Shown here: piece by piece, positions 33,190-45,400 of the stretch
Numbering within the stretch: the first letter of the stretch is position 1
How the letters are laid out: each line of letters starts with the position of its first letter
Assembly: GCF_018873765.1 (NCBI RefSeq)
Contig: NC_057925.1
Coordinates: 5,343,568 to 5,407,567, forward strand
Source: Telopea speciosissima
Lineage: Eukaryota; Streptophyta; Magnoliopsida; Proteales; Proteaceae
Length of the DNA stretch: 64,000 bases
Direction: 5' to 3'
Made by a program: the position numbers and the translations under genes
The notes under the pieces: model-generated
Told to the model about the DNA's origin: nothing
The model's database searches: none
Seen by the model: only the letters and a program-made list of their open reading frames with translations

Positions 33190-34690
33190 TGAATTAAGGC
33201 TTTACATACGACATTGCCATCAACAGAAGCCTCAACTCCACAATTGATTTTTAACTTCACCATCGGCATTTCCATCGACAAGGAAAAACTCAATTTAATG
33301 ATAAACAAATCTAAATCCGTATCTTCATTGAGCATCCCAAAGAACTACATAAAGTATGAAATCAGGGCACACATCCCAGTTGGATATCCCTATCGGAAAA
33401 ACATAGCTCTATTTGCTAACATGTCAGCTACAGGATTAGCATATTTGTAACAATGAGTTATTTTTCCATGAAATAGAATACAAACTCTTCATGATTTTGC
33501 TACATAAACTCCAAAGGAATGGACTGACATCTCACACACTAGACAAACACATCAGAATGACATTCAACCTAGAGGAGATCAAAACCCTTCCGCCATGCCA
33601 ATTGAAGACCAATACATAGACCAAGATTTTTTGCAAAAAAAGTATTTTGTGGCCCAAGAAATGAGAAAAAAAAAATCCTTTTGCATTGCCTTTGTAGTCT
33701 CTAAAGATACCACTAGCACTGGATTGCCGAAGGCACTACCATCAATGTTTAGTTCGAACCATCCAACATCAGGATTCCGTCAAACAACTTCAAGGATCAT
33801 GGACGAAGACGATGGCGAACACCCCCCCCCCCCCCCAACCCCACCCCACCAATTTAATCTTACATCATCACAATTAAGAGACTAGTTTAACGTCCCTCTT
33901 AATTTTCTCAACAATAGCTGAAACCTGTTACTTGATCCCATCAAATATCCTAGCATTCCTTTATAACCATATATGGTAGGGGATGAGGACAAAAAACACA
34001 TTCCACAGCCTTCGAAGAGACAGTGGAGGCTTTCCTTTTCTATCAATGGAAGAGTTCCATCATCGAAGGGTTATCCGGCCAAAAGAAAGAAAGAGATCCA
34101 ATCCAAAATCATTCTCCAAACAAAAATAGAGAACGGACACTGTAGAAAGGCAGTTAAAACTTTCACAATATTGCAAACATAGCTTACATCTCGATGCAAG
34201 AGGAATCAAACATGGTCATTAGTAGGAAGCTTCATATGAATCCATCTCCAAGTAAACATATATTGTCCCAAGCATGACATTTGATGCGCAATATTACAAC
34301 CAAGACAATCTATGTTTGTAAGAAATTTGCCTATACATATGCAGCCTAAGAGACTTTGGCTTCTTTAGCTATAATATCGTCACAAGCTGATTTGACTGAG
34401 AAAACTCCAGATTGGAATAACAACCAGTCACACTCATCCCTCTATACTTGGTAAGGAATATTAATTCTTTTAACCCGTGAAAAAGATATTTTGTGAAACA
34501 ACTGATTGCACATGAGGTAATCTCCATTGTAAGTCACAATAAAATCTGATACCTTGCCCCCTTTTTTTTTTTTTCTTTTTTAAGGTCTTTGGACTCGAAC
34601 CATAAATTTCAGCAATAGATGAATCTCTCAACCAAATACCAGAAATTGACACCAGCACCATCACCTATCATCCACTTTTCATTGCTTGAA
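33190..34690 (-). mobile_element. LINE ORF2 C-terminal remnant with zf-RVT and RNase H domains
   Basis: Read on the minus strand. At 34680 IGDGAGVNFWY, the GDGxxxxFW motif of plant L1-like LINEs. Then DWLLFQSGVFSVKSACDDI (34440s), KLPTNDHVRF with a C..C-type zf-RVT region (34240-34150), then VWRMILDWI (34110s). An RNase H-like segment follows: ELNIDGSAFGNP (33750s), NLGLCIGLQLAWRKGFD (33640s), VECHSDV, and YANPVADMLANRA (33440s). Many stops and frameshifts break every domain. The order and motifs fit an L1-type ORF2 3' half, or a domesticated RNase H-like gene now dead. A run of C at 33822-33835 lies within it. Confidence 0.8.
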
Positions 34691-35267
34691 ACATAGTTCC
34701 AGACCTTCTTGATACCCTGTCATATGGATGAAGCCTATACACTCGATATCATAGACGTACTTAAATCATATAAGCTTATTCATATCAATATTTGCATGTT
34801 TGATGGTCCAAACATAGCCTTAAAGAAAGGGAGAAATAGAGAAAAACACATGTAATTAGTGAATCTTACAAGGGGGATCGACATGATGTCCGTATGTATT
34901 GGTATCTTCCATATCAAACTTATGGCCGATAGGAAAAGATGTGGAGGCCCACATGGTGAGAGAAGAGAGTATGTGTCATTGATTGTGAGAGGTTTACCGG
35001 CCATCGAATAACAACTAAATAATTTTCCCCCAAGAAAGTCAAACACAATGAATTTTTTTTATTGATAATCGATATAGGATACTTGTCAATCATACAAGAG
35101 TATCATCCACTTCCAAGGATACTGGGCCGATCCGAGGTTTGATCCCGAAAAAGTAACATTTTCAAAACTTGCAGGCCGATCCAGACTTATCGTATTTAAA
35201 GACCAATATGACCCAATAAATCGGATCATTCCCACTTGTTTGCATATATTTTCCTTATCGGCTATGA
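34691..35267. other. Intergenic, nothing recognised
   Basis: AT-rich with short frames without family resemblance. Confidence 0.35.
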
Positions 35268-35405
35268 TTCCCTGATCGGTGCGGTTCCCTAGTGTCTCTC
35301 ACAAGAGGGGGTGGGACCCACCCGGGGTACCTGACTGAACACCCTGCCCAGGTGGGGTCCACCCTCCTCTTGTGAGAGGCACTAGGAACCACACCGGTCA
35401 GGGAA
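35268..35405. mobile_element. Foldback MITE upstream of CWC22
   Basis: Arms ttccctgatcggtgcggttc and cctagtgtctctcacaagag at the left pair with the complement of ctcttgtgagaggcactagg and aaccacaccggtcagggaa at the right, leaving a short centre with acccggggtacctgactgaa. A hairpin of nearly the whole unit. The centre resembles those of the other foldback elements. A target duplication is not clear. It lies about 575 bp before the CWC22 start codon. Confidence 0.75.
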
Positions 35406-35975
35406 CTGTATACGAAAAAAATTCATATTTTCCTTGGCCATTTCGTCGGTTCACAATACAACCCAGGGTTATAAAAAGTTCGAAATTGGGGATCGAATCG
35501 GTGCTGATTTTGATTTGAATCGGCCGGATCCAATTCCGAGTTTTGAAACAGTGAATTATCAATTCCGGCTTGAAGTCAAAGTTCCTTCCGAGCGAAAGTT
35601 CCGGAAGTGCGCTTTGTGCTTTTAGCAACTCCTTTCCTTCTTACACTTTTACGACCATCTCTCTGAGTCACAAACTCACTATATCTCAATAAACAGTGAC
35701 GAAGGAACGCTGTATCCGCCATTCCTGAGCTACAATAAGGTAGTGTGTGGCAAGGAATGTACGTGGATTAGCTGCAACCTGCAAGCTTGACGAAGAGAAG
35801 AAACTTCATTCCTGTTGTCGATCTTTTTTTTCTTCATAATCTTATGTTTGCGGCTTGAGTAAGTTGATCCCTTTTCCCTTCTTATTTCATTCAGGCAACT
35901 GTTAGTTCTCTCGCTTAATTTTAATTAGTTAATCTGCTGTGTATATTGAAAGTTAGGGTTTTTTTTTTTTTTGGG

Positions 35976-35990
35976 ATGAAAAATGGTTAA
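35976..35990 (+). other. Five-codon uORF overlapping the CWC22 start
   Basis: ATG at 35976, out of frame with CWC22, reads M-K-N-G-stop and ends at 35990, four bases inside the CWC22 ORF that starts at 35983. It follows a 16-base T run. If transcribed, it could lower or tune initiation at the main ATG. Inference only. Confidence 0.45.
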
Positions 35991-36459
35991 TCGAGATGAA
36001 GAGGAAGTATTGGATAGGGTGGATCTCGATAAGTATAGGAAGAAACACAGGTCGAGTTCTCATCATCATAGTCGCCGTGGGAATGAAAGTGATTCCTCAG
36101 AATCCGGAGAAGTTAGGGAGGACCGATCGAAGCACAGAAGCGAAAGGCGTGATAAGTATAGCGAACAGAATGAAGAGGGTGAAATTAGGGAGAGTAAAGA
36201 TATTAGGGCTACAGGCGAAGATAATAGGGATTCGACGGATGGGGGTGGAGATGATAGTCGACGCCATGGACGTGAGGAGCGGAGAGAATCTCGCCCCCGA
36301 GATCATCATAGAGATGAAAAATCATCTGATAGAGAAAAGGATGGGAGATTGGAGGATGAGGGTATGAGGCATAATGATAGTAGAAGGTCCAAAGCAGATG
36401 CTGATGGGGGTGACCGATATGAGAATGGCCGTAGACAGCGACAAACTGAGAGTCGCAGG

Positions 36460-36491
<32 letters not shown>

Positions 36492-39400
36492 GTTCCGTGA
36501 GGATTCAGGCGATGATGATGGGAGAGACACAGAAACTGACAGGAACGGAGAAAGGCAATCACGTAGGAATTTAGACACTGATGGTAGTGGAGGGCATAAT
36601 CAAGACAGAGAAAAAAATGGAAGAGATGATAATAGGCATGACCGGAGGTCTAGAAGTGAGCGGGAAAGCGATTACAATGATACAAATCATAAGAAGAGTC
36701 GAGAGGAGCGACGAGATGATCAAATGCATGGAAGAGAGAAGAGCACAAAGGTAATCAATGAGAAGAAAGGAGATGGTAAGAGACTGGAAGATTCAAAATC
36801 TCAGAAGCCATCGACGTTACAAGATGGGAACCCAAATGGTGATACAGCAAACTTGGGGAGGAGTGGAGGAGTTTACATTCCTCCATTTAAGTTGGCTCGG
36901 ATGATGAAGGATGTGCAAGATAAAAATAGCATTGAATACCAGCGGTTGACGTGGGATGCTCTTCGTAAGAGTATAAATGGACTTGTAAACAAGGTTAATG
37001 CGACTAACATTAAGAATATTATCCCAGAATTATTTGCTGAGAATCTTGTACGGGGTAGAGGGCTCTTTTGCCGGTCATGTATGAAGTCACAGATGGCATC
37101 CCCAGGTTTTACAGATGTTTTTGCAGCATTGGTTGCTGTTGTCAACACCAAGTTTCCTGAAGTGGGTGATCTTCTATTAAGAAGGATTGTTTTGCAGCTC
37201 AAACGGGCATATAAGAGGAATGACAAGGTATATATTACCTTTCTTCATCATTTTCTCTATTTTATTACTTGCTAGCATTGATGCACTGTTTTTGTTTATG
37301 ATCATTCTCTTGATACATAGTTTTCCTTGGACAGCCTCAATTGCTGGCTGCAGTTAAATTTATAGCTCATATTGTGAATCAACAAGTGGCACATGAGATT
37401 ATTGCTTTGGAGTTGCTCACTCTACTGCTGGAAAATCCTACTGATGATAGTGTTGAGGTGGCTGTTGGGTTTGTCACAGAATGCGGTTCATTGCTTCAAG
37501 ACCTTTCACCACAAGGCCTCCACGGTGAGGGTGCTGGTGGTTCTAGATGATTTTTTAGTGGAGCAGAATTCCTTTTTGGCATAGTTATTGAACTCCCATA
37601 TCATTCTTTTGTTTCTTATTTTCTATATTTAAATTTATAATGTTCTAAAACTGCTGCAATCTTAAAATATATTTTTTATTTTAAATACCATGTTCATTGT
37701 TTTTAAGAATCTTATTTTCAAACTTAATTTCTTGGTTTTCCAGTGGGAAATTTGACCATCTAGGAGGAAAAAACTGTGGAAACACTCAAACAAGAGGATT
37801 TTGGGTCCTTTAAAAATAAATAGTCATGAAACTTTTGTGAAAGGATTTATTGGAAAATGGATAAGCAAGATTGCTAGTGGGCAAGCCTTGGCGCAATGGT
37901 TAAGTTGCATTATTGCAACCATTAGGTTGTTGGTTGCGGGTTCGAATCATGGAAACAGCCTCTCTGTGAAGCGGCGGGGGTAAGGCTGCATTCATTTGCC
38001 GCTCCCAGACCTTGTAGTAGCGGGAGCTTTGTGCACTGGGATGCTCTTTTTTTTTAGGAAGATTGCTAGATATGAATGGAATCACTAATGGTGTTGTAGG
38101 TCCTTGGCCACATTATGGGGACAGAATAGGGGCTTTAGATGGGTAGGTCGATGGGTATATTATGGGAAGAATGTGGGTTTAATAAGTATAACCTATATGG
38201 GCCTTGGATATAACTAGAGTATGAGCTTAAGTATGGGGCTGATTGTAACTAAATCGATGGGCAGAAGAGGGGCTTGGCTTGGCTGGTTATAACTTAAATC
38301 AATGGGACCAAATAAGCGCTTAGCTGGGCCTTCTTCCTTCTATGCTGGCCTTGTACTGCATCAGGGAGACTGGAGAGAAAGGCTTACAGAATTTAGTTGC
38401 AGATTTGTCTATCATAGAAAACGGATCAAGTCTCAAGAATCTAGTTTCATGTACTCAGTGATTAAGGGCTGTTGTAGTAGGATTTCTATTTCTATTTCAA
38501 TTTCATGGGGGGTCATAAATTGAAATTATGGTGTTTGGTATGATTTTTCACCTTATTTATGAGAAATTGAAATCAATTTCATCCGAAATAGTGAAATAGC
38601 TGAGGGCCCTGTGTCAATATTGAAAATGAAATCAATTTCAAGTTTATTCTGCACTCCACTTTAGTATGCATGTGGTAATAACAGGTAAATGTGTCATTTG
38701 CATGTTTAAAAAGAAATGAAAGCAAAATCACTCTATTTTGCCACCACCACCACCACCCTTCCCAACCCCACCCTGCCTCTGCCGCTGCCGCCACCATCAC
38801 CACCACCCTCTCCCAAAGAAATATAGAGAATATATTCTCAGAAATTGAACTACCAAATGGATTTCTTATTCTTGAAAATTTTCAGATTGATGCAACCAAA
38901 ACAATTTCAATTTCTTGACCAAAAATCTATTTGTTGATCTATTTTGTGAAATCAATCCGAAATTGAAATCGAAATCACCCCTAAGTAAATGGCAAAGAAC
39001 ATCAAATTCATTTGAGAGAGGGTCAAAAGAGAATTTTCTAATCGAATAATCTGACCTCTACTTGGAGTAGAATTCATAAACAAGTATTAATCACTAGTAT
39101 TAACATTGGACAGCATAATGGTAGCAATAGAAAGCATAAATTATCTTGCAGTGGCCTAGGTTTCTTCCTCATCTAGCGGTCCTTTGTGCAATGGTAAGGT
39201 TGCTCCATTGCGGGTTCAAGTTGGGAAACAAACTCTCCGTGAAGTGGGGGTAAGACTGCGCGCATAGTGAGCCTCCCCAGACCCCAGAGTGCCGGGAGCC
39301 TCATGCACTGGGGAACGCCCCTTTTCTGTAATTCCAGATCTTCATGAGAACTGCATGGATTAACATCTAGCATGCGTTATGAGGTCTACATTTTCTTGTG

Positions 39401-42400
39401 GAGAGTCTTTGTTTGTATGTTTTATTTACATCCTTGCTATTAGTTTTATGAATATATTCAATTCTACAACCTAAGTTTGTTCATGTAAGTTGCTTCAAAC
39501 AAGTATGGTGCTAACATTACTGCTTTTTTACCTGCCAATGGTAGTGAGTGTTCTTCGTTTTTGACGAGTTCTGATGTCTTTGGATTTTAAAATTTTTATT
39601 TTATTTTATTAGTATTTTATTACTGATTATTTTGTTTGATGATAATGTCTATACAAGATAAGGAAAAAACCACATTAATATTATTATTTCTGTGTAGGTA
39701 TCTTTGAGCGGTTTCGTGGAATACTTCATGAAGGAGAAATTGACAAGAGGGTCCAGTTCTTAATTGAAGGCCTCTTTGCAGTAAGAAAAGCAAAATTTCA
39801 GGTATAATATTGTTATACATTCTGGTTTCCTATATGGGTTTGAGATGATAAATGAACCAAAAATGTTAAATTTGGATTGCTACCTTTTTTAGGGTTACCC
39901 AGCTGTCCGTCCAGAACTGGACCTTGTGGAGCAAGAAGATCAATTAACTCATGAGTTATCCCTTGATGATGAGATCGATCCACGGATTGCTCTAGGTATA
40001 TTTAGGGAGATAAAACATCTTTTGATTTAATAAATTGCTCTCTACCTTTGATTACATTTGCTGAGGTTTGCTATATTTGATATTTTTTATTGTAAATCAG
40101 ATATTTTTAAGCCGGATCCAAATTTTCTGGAGAATGAGAAGCGTTTTGAGGAGTTGAAGAAAAGTATACTTGGGGAGGAGTCGGAGGAGGATGAAGAAGG
40201 CTCAGATGAAGGCACAGATGATGAGGATGATGAGGATGATGAAGAAGAGCAAGAAGAAATGATGCAGATAAATGATGAAACAGAAACAAATCTTGTAAAT
40301 CTACGGAGGACAATTTATCTGACAATCATGTCCAGTGTTGATTTCGAGGAGGCTGGTCATAAGTTATTAAAGATCAAACTAGAGCCAGGGCAAGAGGTAA
40401 GTTGTACAAATTCTGCCTATTGTACTTGCGATATAAATCGAAGGTACAAACTAGTTATGCAGTCCCACTATTTTTTCAGTCTTATAAGTTGCTGTTAAGC
40501 TCATGATGTACGTAGGAATGTGCCTTTTAGAAATCTCCATGCATTTCCAATAAGATATAACACAATTATTTGGTTTTGCTATCTTTGTATTTGTGTTTTT
40601 TGGCTGCTTTATGCAGATTGATATTCCAGACCTTGATCTACAGTTCAAAATAGAACCTCGTAATTTGGATTTCCCGGGAAACAAGAAATAGAGACAGATA
40701 TGGAATTATGGTATAAATAAGAATTGGAAATTATAGAATAGCAGATCTGAACTGAAAGAAAAAGTTAAGTTGAATAAGAAAATAGAATAAGCAGAAATCA
40801 ATAATGACCAGAAAAGGGTGAAAACAGGATAAATTGAATAAACTAGCAACCAGGATCTGAAACCTTGGAGACTGGTTGAGTTATCCTGTGGATAAGAGCT
40901 AAAACCAAAATCCATCATTTCTCTGAACAGAGACAAGATAGGACTGTCAGGGACAATTAGCGAAACCAAGGTTATAAATTTCGTATTTTGGTGGGATTTC
41001 CACCCCCGCCCAAACTGAAATATTTTGGTGAAATTTCAGTAAAATTTGGTAACTTTTGCATGTAAAAATCATAGTTGTCATGGCGTCCTGGCGCTGGAGA
41101 GGGCTGCATGGCGACCTACGCCATGGCGACCCTCTTTGATTTCTTCCTCCTGACTCTCTTTCCCTCTTCGATTTCTTCTTCCTGTCTTCGATTTCTTCTT
41201 CCCTCTTCGATTTCTTCTTTCCCTCTTCAATTTCTTTTTCCCCCCATTTAGAAACAATAGAGAAAAAATAAAACATGGCTTGAGTATACATCTATTAACA
41301 CATTAAAAATAGAGAAAATAAAAAATAAAACATGGTCGACATGCTCGCCATGGCAACGCCATGGCGGGCGACATGTCGATATATCGACGTGACACCCCTC
41401 CACCGACTTGGATCGCCGTGACGCCGTGACAACTATGGTAAAAATTTGATAGTCGTTTTGTTTTGACCATAGTTAAAACTAATATTTCGCCAAAATTTCA
41501 GCATTTTAGAAATGTCAAACTTTTGAACCATGGCGAAAACAGGTCGGAAGGTATTGATGGTAGTGATATGTAGCAGACATTAGAATCTAAAGATCAGATT
41601 CAACATATAGGATAGGGAGATTCCACAAACTGACTACTTTAGATACCTGAGCTCAATCATAAATAAAGAAGCTACATAGAGGATGATGTTTTGCCCAGAG
41701 AATTAAAAAATAGGATGGATGAAGTGGAGAGGTACATCCGGAATGCTGTGTGATCGGCGTATTCCTTTACAGCTGGAAGGAAAATTCTATATGACTTTCA
41801 TACAACCGGCTATGATGTATGGTGTAGAATGTTGGGCAGTTAAGAAGTGTCATATAAATAAACTAAGTGTAGCGGAGATGAGGATATTGAGATGGATGTG
41901 TGGCAAACCTAGGAAGGATAAAGTAAGGAATGACCATATTAGAGCTGGGTTGGGAGTAGCTCCGATTCACGATAAGCTTTGTGAGAGTCATTTGAGATTG
42001 CATGGCCATGTTCAACAAAGGCCTTGGGATGCCCCAGTACAGAGGAGCGATTTGATTCAGATTGAGAGAACTAAAAGAGCCAGGGGCAGGCCTAAAATAA
42101 CCGTAGGAGAAGTGGTTAGGAAAGACATGATTAGCTTAGGCCTTGTATCATGTATGACTTCAAATAGAACTGACTAGAGAGCAAGGATCCATGTGGCCGA
42201 CCCCATTTAGTTGGGATAAGGCTATGTTGTTGTTGTTTATCAGATCAACAAACAATAATATTGGAATGATAACTATTGAGTTTTTAGAATCTGATCACAA
42301 ATAATAATTGAGTTTTTAAAATCTGATCACTAATCTGAGAGAGACGAGCAGAATTATTTTGATAGAATTTAAGCTCAAAACAGGGGTCCCACAATTCACT

Positions 42401-45400
42401 AATAGGTGTAGAAAACTGATTGAATGAAGAAATAAGAAGAGAATATGGAAAGAGACAGGGTCCAGGAGTTCACCTGCTTTGACCTACGAATCCACCTCAC
42501 CTGAGGTCCTTCAGAATCCACCCAAGTAGAATCTAAGGAAGCCACCTTATTTTCTTTCTCCATCTCAACCATCATGAATCCACACATTATATCAGTCTTA
42601 TATTATTGATCTTCGGCTTCATATCTTTATATAGGATTGCAATTCCATATTTAAAGCAATCTCTGGTTTTGTGATGTCTGGTTCATTCTTGCCTGGTTGG
42701 GTCGGAGCCATTGGTGTATTTTTGTGGAAGTAAATGTTTTGGTTTCAATCCATCCTTTGTGGTCTTTGGAAGTCCATACACCCTCTACTTTTAGGGGGTT
42801 TTAGAGTTTGGTTTTATCTTTATTTTTTTTTGGTAAGTGAGTTTGGTTTTATCATAGGACTGTATGTTAGCTATTCCTTAGTAAGTCAGCCTTGGGCCAA
42901 GTTCAGTCCACCCTGTTGTGCCAGAGCCTCACCTAACTATGTTTCGTCCAGGCTCTGCACAGCCCATGCAAATATGTATAATGATCTTGTATAATAATAG
43001 AGCCTGTTGTTGGTTGAGGCAGAAAACGTAATTAAAGTAAAAGTGGTTTATTGAGTTTGATGCAGTTGTATATGCATGGCTGGACCGACATGACTCTGTC
43101 TGTAGATCCAGACCGAGAAGAACCAGGTTCAACCCTGGCTTTTGGTCCAAAGGGATATTTAGTGTTTTTTTGGGGATTATTTCTGTAATTTGAATTTTAT
43201 TTTAATTTCATTAGAGCAAGCTTTCGATTGTAGGAGTTCTAGTCTGTTTCAAACTCTATTCAGATTACTGTTAGGGAAGTTTTGATGCTATTTATATACT
43301 TTCAAGCCATCGATCAGAAGGCAAAGTTGAAATAATAGAATTCCTTTTGATGGTTACTGGTTCCATGTGTTGGAGACCACTGGTTGGGTTGAACTCACCT
43401 CTTTGTTGTGTTTCTGTTTCATACTTGATTCTTAATTGTGAACCTTTCTTTTTTCTCCATTCTAATTTCTTCTGTCCCTTTTTTTTTTTTTAAATGTGCT
43501 GATACACAGTCCTGACATTTGAGTCCAGCTAGGTAGAGTTTGAACTCTCTCGTGTCCTTCACTCTCAGCCTCACACTTTGGGGCTTGAATCGCTATCCTA
43601 GGCATAGTACTAAATCTCGTCTGGGAAGGCCATTTCAGCCAACCGAATTTCCAAGTTACCAAAATTTTGCTGAAACATTGTATTTTTTCTATGAGTTTTA
43701 CTTGGCCATTTCGGGGGTGTGAAATGCCGCAATGAACAAAATACCGAAACAAAATGACCAAAATTTCAATGAAACGGTGCATTTTTAAGACTGAAATCTC
43801 CTAAGCGAGATGACCACTGGTTTGTTAATGTCATAAGATTGGTGATGACCTACTCTCATAAATTAAAACTAAGGACTGGTTTTCTGTGATTTATTTAAAA
43901 TCCTATACTTAATTTTTTAGGTTAGCTACACTCTATTCAGAAATTCTAATAACGTCCTCACGTTTAATTTTGATTTCCGAATTTTTTGTCCATGATTCTG
44001 TTTTCTTACTCCAAAGGGATCCTAAAGTGTTCTGAATATTTTTGAAAATGCCAGTAATCCTTCTATTTGAGACTTTTGTCACTTTGGTGGCCCCATAACG
44101 ATCTAATTAGGTGTTTTGGAACCTTGGTTTATATTAGAGCTTGGAGGAGAATGTCATGAAAATTTCATTAGTATTTCCAGAATGTATAATATGATCTAAA
44201 TGGCTGTTGAATGACTTGAATATGTTTCCAACATCTTCCTCAAGTTCCCTTTTAGCATTGTTGTGTGATGGGTTTGTTGGTTATTTCAAGAGAGTATTGT
44301 ATTTGGTTACAGATGTCAACAGCTAGTGGATAAGGGGCAAGAAACTTTGGGTCCTTGGTCCTGGGGCCTTCACTCTGGAATCTGTAGGTATAGAAACGAG
44401 AGAACATTTGAGGGTCATGTGGAACCAGTGCATCAATATACTAATAGGATTGAAGGACCTTTTTTTCTGCCTTTTATTTATTTATTTTTTTGGAGGGGGG
44501 AGGGGGAAATAGGGATATTGGCTTGCTGTGTTTGTGTTGTGTGTGTAATTACACGTGCATGTGTGCGAGTTTGTGGACATTGGATTTGTGGTGTTTGTCG
44601 AATTTGCAACTTATTAGTACATAAGGGTCAAAAAGGTGCCTTTTGCTGTTTGGCAGAGACTGTTTAGTGATACTTGCTATACAAAGGGAGAAAAATGCCT
44701 ATCCATTCTAGGCTGAAACTCAACTGCCTACTGTCGTTGGTCCAAATAATTTATAAATGGGGTTTTAAACCATCTAAACAGAAAATCTGGCCTTAGACAT
44801 CGAGTGATATTACAATAGGGTTGAGTTCAAACTCGCACTACACTTTTATGGCTGTTCACTCTGGTTTCATGAGTTGTCTTTGGTTATTTAGATTAAGCAA
44901 TTTTTATGCTGGAACTGTTTTTATCTGGTTTTTTTATTCAGCCATTCGAAGCTTATAGTTATTTTGATCTGGGTTATGCAGATGGAGTTGTGTATCATGC
45001 TGTTGGAATGCTGCAGTCAAGAGAGAACATATCTTCGATATTATGGTCTCTTAGGACAGCGGTTTTGCATGATCAACAAAATTCACCAGGAAAATTTTGA
45101 GAAATGCTTTGTCCAACAATATTCAATGATTCACAGGCTTGAAACCAATAAATTGCGCAATGTCGCCAAGTTTTTTGCTCATCTACTCGGAACAGATGCT
45201 CTACCTTGGCATGTTTTATCCTATATACGTCTGACTGAAGAGGACACGACATCATCATCGCGTATTTTTATTAAAATTCTCTTCCAGGTATCTAATTTGG
45301 TTGCAATCAGCATTATTTTGTCTGTTTCCTTTGTTGATGCTTTTATTCTTACCGTAATATGTTCTATAATGGCAGGAATTGTCTGAACACCTTGGAATCC

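Larger units (their letters stand above)
37525..39697 (+). other. CWC22 intron 2, transposon-filled
   Basis: A 2.2-kb GT-AG intron. It contains two Au SINEs (37878-38058 and 39175-39325), a MITE with atttcaatttc-type ends (about 38476-38982) and a short CCACCA-rich microsatellite (about 38742-38758). No other coding signal. Confidence 0.85.
40397..44981 (+). other. CWC22 intron 5, transposon-filled
   Basis: A 4.6-kb GT-AG intron. It holds an hAT MITE (41070-41437), an RTE fragment (41590-42245) and LTR-like unclassified DNA on both sides (40600-40960 and 42246-42620). 43500-43800 is a degenerate repeat with aaattttggctgaaa words. The 113-codon frame at 44326 includes a GT-repeat and is not a gene. 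Confidence 0.8.

Noticed and set aside
33822..33835. Poly-C runs (also 10097-10110) as biological signals
   Set aside because: Homopolymers in decayed DNA that may vary or be sequencing artefacts.
36097..36578. Minus-strand frames opposite CWC22 exon 1
   Set aside because: Shadows of the biased Arg/Asp-rich coding sequence on the plus strand.
37882..37960. tRNA-like box A/box B in 37.88-37.96 kb as a tRNA gene
   Set aside because: The body and T-tailed 3' end match an Au SINE, and it is flanked by target duplications. No tRNA acceptor stem or anticodon fold is seen.
40600..40700. Possible extra CWC22 exon (sequence beginning [13 protein letters not shown])
   Set aside because: EPGQE is followed in orthologs by the segment at 44982 ([11 protein letters not shown]), and joining there keeps the conserved MA3 domain. 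No homologous insert is known.
41719..42177. 152-codon open frame as a host gene
   Set aside because: It is the C-terminus of an RTE LINE in a CWC22 intron, 5'-truncated, with a (TTG)n tail.
44326..44667. 113-codon frame with Cys/Val-rich part
   Set aside because: It lies in CWC22 intron 5 and its Cys/Val run comes from a TGTGT-rich simple stretch.
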